From CAYJBP01 sp964368605 (lineage in GTDB: Bacteria > Bacillota > Dehalobacteriia > UBA4068), in contig CAYJBP010000121.1 in assembly GCA_964368605.1 (NCBI GenBank), forward strand, positions 1 through 6,430: DNA of 6,430 nucleotides, in the 5' to 3' direction. The notes under the pieces were generated by a model. That model saw only the letters and a list, made by a program, of their open reading frames with translations, was not told where the DNA came from and ran no database searches. The translations under genes were made by a program, and so were the position numbers. Every line of letters begins with the position of its first letter. Position 1 is the stretch's first letter. Below, in pieces: positions 6,186-6,430 of the stretch.

Positions 6186-6237
6186 TTGGCTGCGGGTGCC
6201 TTTTGGCTTCGCCAAAAGGCGCCCGGCTTTAAGCCAA
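6186..6237. repeat. Long GC-rich hairpin with an outer clamp
   Basis: Fifteen positions, 6193-6207 with 6211-6225, pair around a TTC loop with a single G-T wobble (6197/6221). The arms carry GCCTTTTGGC and GCCAAAAGGC. A further 6-bp clamp, TTGGCT (6186-6191) with AGCCAA (6232-6237), encloses it after a small internal loop. No T-tract follows on either strand, so it is a stable stem-loop rather than a standard terminator. It may be a copy of a dispersed intergenic palindrome. Confidence 0.65.
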
Positions 6238-6318
6238 TTTTGCTTCCTTGCTTCTTTTATCCGTCAATTTAGATTTGCTTACTTAGCTTTTTTAGCCGGT
6301 TTAAAACCTTTTTAAGAC

Positions 6319-6339
6319 CTTGGGGCGCAGCCCCCTAAG
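6319..6339. repeat. GGGGC-GCA-GCCCC hairpin
   Basis: GGGGC (6322-6326) and GCCCC (6330-6334) pair around GCA, extended by CTT (6319-6321) with AAG (6337-6339) past a two-base bulge. The last pairs compete with the neighbouring stem that begins at 6338, so the two structures cannot both form in full. The GGGGCGCAGCCCC palindrome looks like a repetitive extragenic unit. Confidence 0.5.
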
Positions 6340-6373
6340 CTAGTGCCAAAATCTTTGATTTTGAGGACTAGCT
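6338..6373. repeat. Two-part stem-loop based on AGCTAGT/ACTAGCT
   Basis: AGCTAGT (6338-6344) pairs with ACTAGCT (6367-6373). Within it, CAAAATC (6347-6353) pairs with GATTTTG (6357-6363) around a TTT loop, leaving a small internal loop. All 14 pairs are Watson-Crick. There is no T-tract on either side and no coding content. Confidence 0.55.
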
Positions 6374-6381
6374 ACGTGCAT

Positions 6382-6414
6382 TAGCTGTGGGTTAGCTTTA
6401 GCTAAACCCAGCTA
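6382..6414. repeat. Stem-loop based on TAGCT/AGCTA
   Basis: TAGCT (6382-6386) pairs with AGCTA (6410-6414), then GGGTT (6389-6393) with AACCC (6405-6409), then AGC (6394-6396) with GCT (6401-6403) around TTTA, with small bulges between segments. It lies directly after the previous stem-loop and shares the AGCTA word with it, so the right end of the window is a row of adjacent hairpins that may continue past the edge. Confidence 0.5.
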
Positions 6415-6430
6415 GGCCAAACCCCGCAAT

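Larger units (their letters stand above)
5741..6430. other. Gene-free, repeat-rich intergenic region
   Basis: No reading frame here has a ribosome binding site, recognisable motif or useful length on either strand. I see no tRNA, rRNA or known riboswitch pattern. Instead the region carries at least eight inverted repeats, a 25-base tandem repeat, and many copies of AAGCAAA-like words between 5770 and 6080. The left half is very A/T-rich. The right half (from about 6190) has several GC-rich hairpins. The individual elements are listed separately. Confidence 0.8.

Noticed and set aside
6186..6237. Rho-independent terminator at the GC-rich hairpin
   Set aside because: The stem is strong, but neither side has a T-tract, so it is listed only as a structured repeat.
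6300..6430. tRNA or known structured RNA in the hairpin-rich right end
   Set aside because: No cloverleaf, T-loop GTTCRA motif or anticodon arm can be drawn, and no riboswitch core that I recognise is present.

Overview
The window reads as a housekeeping segment of an AT-leaning Bacillota (Firmicutes) genome. The secA-prfB order is a classic Firmicutes arrangement. Start sites carry GGAGG-type ribosome binding sites, UUG is used as a start, and intrinsic terminators are plentiful. The closest group cannot be fixed from sequence alone. A DUF2993/LmeA-like lipid-binding protein directly after prfB would fit an uncultured gut-type Firmicute, perhaps a Negativicute, but that is a guess.

Layout. 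Bases 1-55 hold the tail of an upstream transcription unit, ending in an intrinsic terminator. Bases 106-2724 encode the preprotein translocase ATPase SecA, which keeps its zinc-binding C-terminal tail. A GC-rich terminator hairpin separates it from prfB (2809-3928), which encodes release factor 2. prfB is split by the autoregulatory programmed +1 frameshift at an in-frame UGA, so a plain ORF search finds only the part beginning at 2990. Three closely packed genes follow on the same strand: a membrane-anchored DUF2993/LmeA-like protein (3941-4714), a small DUF1294 membrane protein that overlaps it by 4 bases (4711-5001), and a COG1768-type calcineurin-like metallophosphoesterase (5018-5740). 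Gaps of 12, -4 and 16 bases suggest that prfB and these three genes are one operon.

Bases 5741-6430 show no credible gene. They are dense in inverted repeats, a 25-base tandem repeat and repeated AAGCAAA-type words. A strong hairpin at 6097-6145 has its T-tract on the minus strand, so a convergent minus-strand gene probably lies beyond the right edge.

The genes share broad themes: protein export and translation termination (SecA, RF2), then envelope-associated proteins of unknown role and a phosphoesterase. I see no defence system, mobile element with coding capacity, or clearly new system. The points most worth a second look are the RF2 recoding site, the unusual three-gene tail of the operon and the repeat-rich intergenic region.
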